Part shown: positions 12,390-13,867 of the stretch, one piece after another
How positions within the stretch are numbered: position 1 is the stretch's first letter
Layout of the letters: every line of letters starts with the position of its first letter
DNA from: an uncultured Altererythrobacter sp.
GTDB taxonomy: Bacteria > Pseudomonadota > Alphaproteobacteria > Sphingomonadales > Sphingomonadaceae
Assembly: GCA_946886175.1 (NCBI GenBank)
Contig: CAMPIA010000016.1
Coordinates: 1 to 13,867 of the forward strand
Direction of reading: 5' to 3'
Length of the DNA stretch: 13,867 bases
Made by a program: the position numbers and the translations under genes
Notes under the pieces: generated by a model
What the model was told of the DNA's origin: nothing
Databases searched by the model: none
The model's input: the letters and a program-made list of their open reading frames with translations, nothing else

Positions 12390-13044
12390 TCCGCGGGATA
12401 AGTGCCGGTGGCGGCGAAGTGGACCATTTCGGCGACGTTGGTCGCATGATCGCCGATCCGCTCGATATTGCGCGCCACGAACAGCAGCTGCGCCGCCGTC
12501 GAAATGGTGGAAGGATTCTCGACCATATGACTGACGAGATTGCGGAAGATCGAATTGTAGAAATTGTCCACCTTCTGATCCGCGGCGATCACTTCGCGTG
12601 CCAGCACCGGGTCGCGCGCGCCGTAGGCGGTGAGCACGTCGTGGACCATTTCGGCCGCGAGCTCGCCCATGGCGGGCAGCAGTGTGAGCGGTTCGAACCG
12701 CTTGCGGTCGGCGATCTCGCGACTGGCCCGCGCGATCGCCTTCGAATAGTCGCCGATCCGCTCGACCACGCCGGCGATCTTGAGCGCCGCGATCACCTCT
12801 CGCAGATCGTCGGCCATCGGTGCGCGCAACGCGATCACGCGTACTGCGAGCTTGTCGATCTCCGATTCGAGCGCGTCGATTTTCTTGTCGCCCTTGATGA
12901 CCTGCCTGGCGAGATCGTCGTCGCCGCGCACGAGCGCGTCCATCGCGTTCTGTACGGCGACCTCGGCCAGCCCGCCCATCTCGGCGATCAGCCCGCGCAG
13001 GCGGGTGATGTCTTCGTCGAACGCCTTGACTGTATGCTCGGTCA

Positions 13045-13045
<1 letters not shown>
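12377..13045 (-). CDS. phoU: Phosphate signalling complex protein PhoU
   Basis: A 222-residue cytoplasmic protein with two homologous three-helix PhoU repeats. Each carries the metal-binding motif: VVERIGDYSKAIARAS (93-108) and NIERIGDHATNVAEMV (193-208). HTVKAFDEDITRLRGLIAEMGGLAE (4-28) is the usual N-terminus. PhoU links the PstSCAB transporter to PhoR and keeps the Pho regulon off when phosphate is ample. Its length is normal. The ATG (13043-13045) overlaps the pstB TGA by one base (TGATG), so translation is coupled. phoB follows after 46 bases that contain a candidate internal promoter. Confidence 0.97.
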
Positions 13046-13829
<784 letters not shown>

Positions 13830-13836
<7 letters not shown>

Positions 13837-13867
13837 TTTTTCTCGAACTTGTTGCGCAGGTAGATGG
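13830..13867 (-). CDS. pstA: C-terminal end of the phosphate ABC transporter permease PstA (partial)
   Basis: The frame entering from the right edge reads [11 protein letters not shown] and stops with TGA at 13830-13832. A basic and aromatic tail of this kind after the last membrane helix is usual for PstA, and pstA precedes pstB in almost all pst operons. Only eleven residues are visible, so the call rests mainly on context. It overlaps the pstB start. Confidence 0.75.

Overview
The window looks like chromosomal DNA of a GC-rich alphaproteobacterium. The best fit is the order Sphingomonadales (an Erythrobacter, Altererythrobacter, Novosphingobium or Sphingomonas type). This rests on the style of the proteins (PanB, the APC permease, the DUF4130-UdgX fusion), on a GAAC-N7-GAAC LexA box of alphaproteobacterial type, and on a candidate EcfG-type promoter. 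The taxonomic guess is inference. No tRNA, rRNA, transposase, phage gene or CRISPR array is visible.

Layout. (a) 1-3226: the C-terminus of a helical-repeat protein and a bile acid:sodium symporter-like membrane protein on the plus strand run tail-to-tail, with a 29-base overlap, into a DUF475/TerC-like membrane protein. panB (pantothenate synthesis) lies behind it on the same minus strand. (b) 3227-3537 is the only gap longer than 300 bases. It holds a 164-bp element closed by perfect 21-bp inverted repeats and packed with smaller hairpins, followed by the leader of an APC-type amino acid permease (3538-5118), which ends at a strong bidirectional terminator. (c) 5197-8465: a small pyridoxamine-phosphate-oxidase-fold stress protein (minus) is divergent from a two-gene DNA-repair operon (plus): a TIGR03916-type radical SAM protein and a DUF4130-UdgX uracil-DNA glycosylase fusion. 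The 108-bp space between them carries a perfect LexA box abutting the radical SAM start codon and, facing the other way, a candidate EcfG stress promoter. (d) 8554-9887: a LysE-type exporter overlaps an extensin-like-C (putative zinc-binding, cell-wall) protein. (e) 9981-13867: phosphate genes. A DUF47-pit operon (low-affinity uptake) on the plus strand converges, sharing stop-codon bases, on a pstA-pstB-phoU-phoB operon on the minus strand.

How they work together. The two most coherent systems are the LexA-controlled radical SAM/UdgX pair and the phosphate locus. In the first, the radical SAM protein ends in QLELF, which matches the sliding-clamp-binding consensus. UdgX keeps its KRR(I/L)H suicide-histidine loop. 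The operator overlaps the apparent -10, so the message is probably leaderless and SOS-induced. In the second, the high-affinity Pst system with its regulators PhoU and PhoB opposes the Pit system, and candidate PhoB boxes lie upstream of both phoB and the DUF47-pit operon. The 164-bp palindromic element is the clearest unexplained structure.
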